Shown in pieces: positions 7,334 to 8,175 of a stretch of DNA of 8,175 bases. Origin of the DNA: Verrucomicrobiota bacterium (GTDB lineage Bacteria; Verrucomicrobiota; Verrucomicrobiia; Verrucomicrobiales; Verrucomicrobiaceae). Below the pieces are notes generated by a model, which had not been told where the DNA came from, searched no databases, and saw only the letters and a list, made by a program, of their open reading frames with translations. How positions within the stretch are numbered: the first letter of the stretch is position 1; every line of letters begins with the position of its first letter. Both the position numbers and the translations under genes were made by a program. Where the stretch lies: the NCBI GenBank assembly GCA_009885275.1, contig VFKY01000110.1:1-8175 (forward strand), given 5' to 3'.

Positions 7334-8175
7334 GGTTGACCTATACAGTAGAGGTGCTCTTGCGTGCGGATGATCAAATGTTTTCCACTCACCGCATAAG
7401 AGGCCAGTGATTTATTTTTAAGATCGTTGGTGCCAATCAATTCCAGCTTGCGACCCGCTTTCAAGACATAGCCAACACCCAATTCATCTTGAATGTATAT
7501 TTTGCCATCAGCATACAATGGTGATGCGGAACACTGACGAGAAACACGCTCTGACCAAATGACTTCACCCGTTTTGGAATCGAGACAGGTGACGATTCCG
7601 TTGTCGGCCACCATAAAGAGATCGTTGTCCACCAGCAACATGGAGGGTGTAAGCGGTGCATTTTTATCAGCCCGCCACGCCACGTGAGTATCCGTCACAT
7701 CCCCTTTACCATCAGGTTTGATAGCCAATGCCACAGCATGATCAAAACCTGTGCTCATGAAAATCAATCCGTTACCATAGATCGGACGAGGCACGACAGA
7801 ATAGCCTTCGTATCGTACCCGCCATATTTCTTTGCCGTCTTTAGGATTCAATGCGGAGACAACATTACTGCCGGGACTGATGAGTTGCTTCACGCCGTTC
7901 ACATCGATAAGTAAGGGTGTGCAGAAGGAAAATTTCTTTTTCGAATCTGACTCGCGATTGATCTTCCATCTCACCTCTCCTGTCGCCTTATCCAAGGCCA
8001 CAATGAAAGGATTCTCTGCGGCGTCAGCATTATAGATGAGCACATCATCCACGATCACCGGGCAACTGCCATTCCCATGCACAGGCTTGTAAGTGAGCTT
8101 CTGCGTCTTCCAGACAAGATTGCCTTTCACATCAAAGCATGCTGTTCCGAAATGTCCGAAGTGAGCATAGATAAG
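7330..8175 (-). CDS. PQQ-like beta-propeller repeat protein (5' end off window)
   Basis: The frame is open from the right edge to TGA at 7332-7330, giving the last 281 residues. A GTG at 8130 is in frame but is not the start, because the preceding 15 codons continue the fold (LIYAHFGHFGTACFDV). Three PQQ-type blade motifs end in a conserved Gly and Trp: ALDKATGEVRW (60-70 of the fragment), ALNPKDGKEIW (108-118) and CLDSKTGEVIW (198-208). Between them are typical blade strands such as GLIFMSTG and GKIYIQD. The fold is that of BamB and quinoprotein propellers. Such proteins are abundant in Verrucomicrobiota and Planctomycetota and usually carry a signal peptide, which would lie outside the window. 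Nothing visible shows bound PQQ or dehydrogenase activity; a structural or binding role is equally possible. It is the upstream partner of the phosphoesterase gene with a 4-base overlap, so the two products are probably made together. Confidence 0.88.
   Translation of the reverse strand, partial: LIYAHFGHFGTACFDVKGNLVWKTQKLTYKPVHGNGSCPVIVDDVLIYNADAAENPFIVALDKATGEVRWKINRESDSKKKFSFCTPLLIDVNGVKQLISPGSNVVSALNPKDGKEIWRVRYEGYSVVPRPIYGNGLIFMSTGFDHAVALAIKPDGKGDVTDTHVAWRADKNAPLTPSMLLVDNDLFMVADNGIVTCLDSKTGEVIWSERVSRQCSASPLYADGKIYIQDELGVGYVLKAGRKLELIGTNDLKNKSLASYAVSGKHLIIRTQEHLYCIGQP

Noticed and set aside
7461..7661. Short minus-strand frame inside the PQQ-repeat gene, and plus-strand frames at 7684-8035
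   Set aside because: All overlap the PQQ-repeat coding frame, which has three clear blade motifs; these are out-of-frame shadows.

Overview
The window looks like chromosomal DNA of a Gram-negative bacterium of the PVC group, most likely a Verrucomicrobiota member. This is inference from gene content: a secreted propeller-like protein with an N-terminal beta-sandwich-like domain, a PQQ-repeat propeller protein, a YkuE-like phosphoesterase and a citramalate synthase. Start codons mostly lack a recognisable Shine-Dalgarno sequence, which fits that group but is not diagnostic. Base composition looks even, with no tRNA, rRNA, insertion sequence, CRISPR array or phage gene.

Layout. (1) 1-985, minus: a SAF-domain homoserine-dehydrogenase-like oxidoreductase, cut at its C-terminus by the window edge. 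(2) 1109 to about 3031 (possibly 3211), minus: a large GT-C (GT39/ArnT-like) membrane glycosyltransferase. (3) 3307-4875, plus: citramalate synthase cimA, divergent from the glycosyltransferase and closed by a strong intrinsic terminator (4893-4923). (4) 4967-6463, plus: an exported protein of unknown function with a probable beta-propeller. (5) 6464-7333, minus: a metallophosphoesterase with a Tat-like signal, whose stop codon abuts that of the propeller gene inside an 8-bp inverted repeat. (6) 7330-8175, minus: a PQQ-like beta-propeller protein, N-terminus off the window, translationally coupled to the phosphoesterase through a GTGA overlap.

How they work together. cimA makes (R)-citramalate, the entry to pyruvate-derived isoleucine synthesis, and appears to be a stand-alone transcription unit. 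The SAF oxidoreductase and the glycosyltransferase share a strand and could belong to a surface-polysaccharide locus continuing off the left edge, but nothing else here proves it. The PQQ-repeat protein and the phosphoesterase form the 3' end of one operon. The secreted propeller gene appears to be transcribed alone.

I found no clear sign of an undescribed multi-gene system. The items most worth a second look are the convergent stop-codon hairpin, the unassigned exported propeller protein, and the pairing of the oxidoreductase with the glycosyltransferase.
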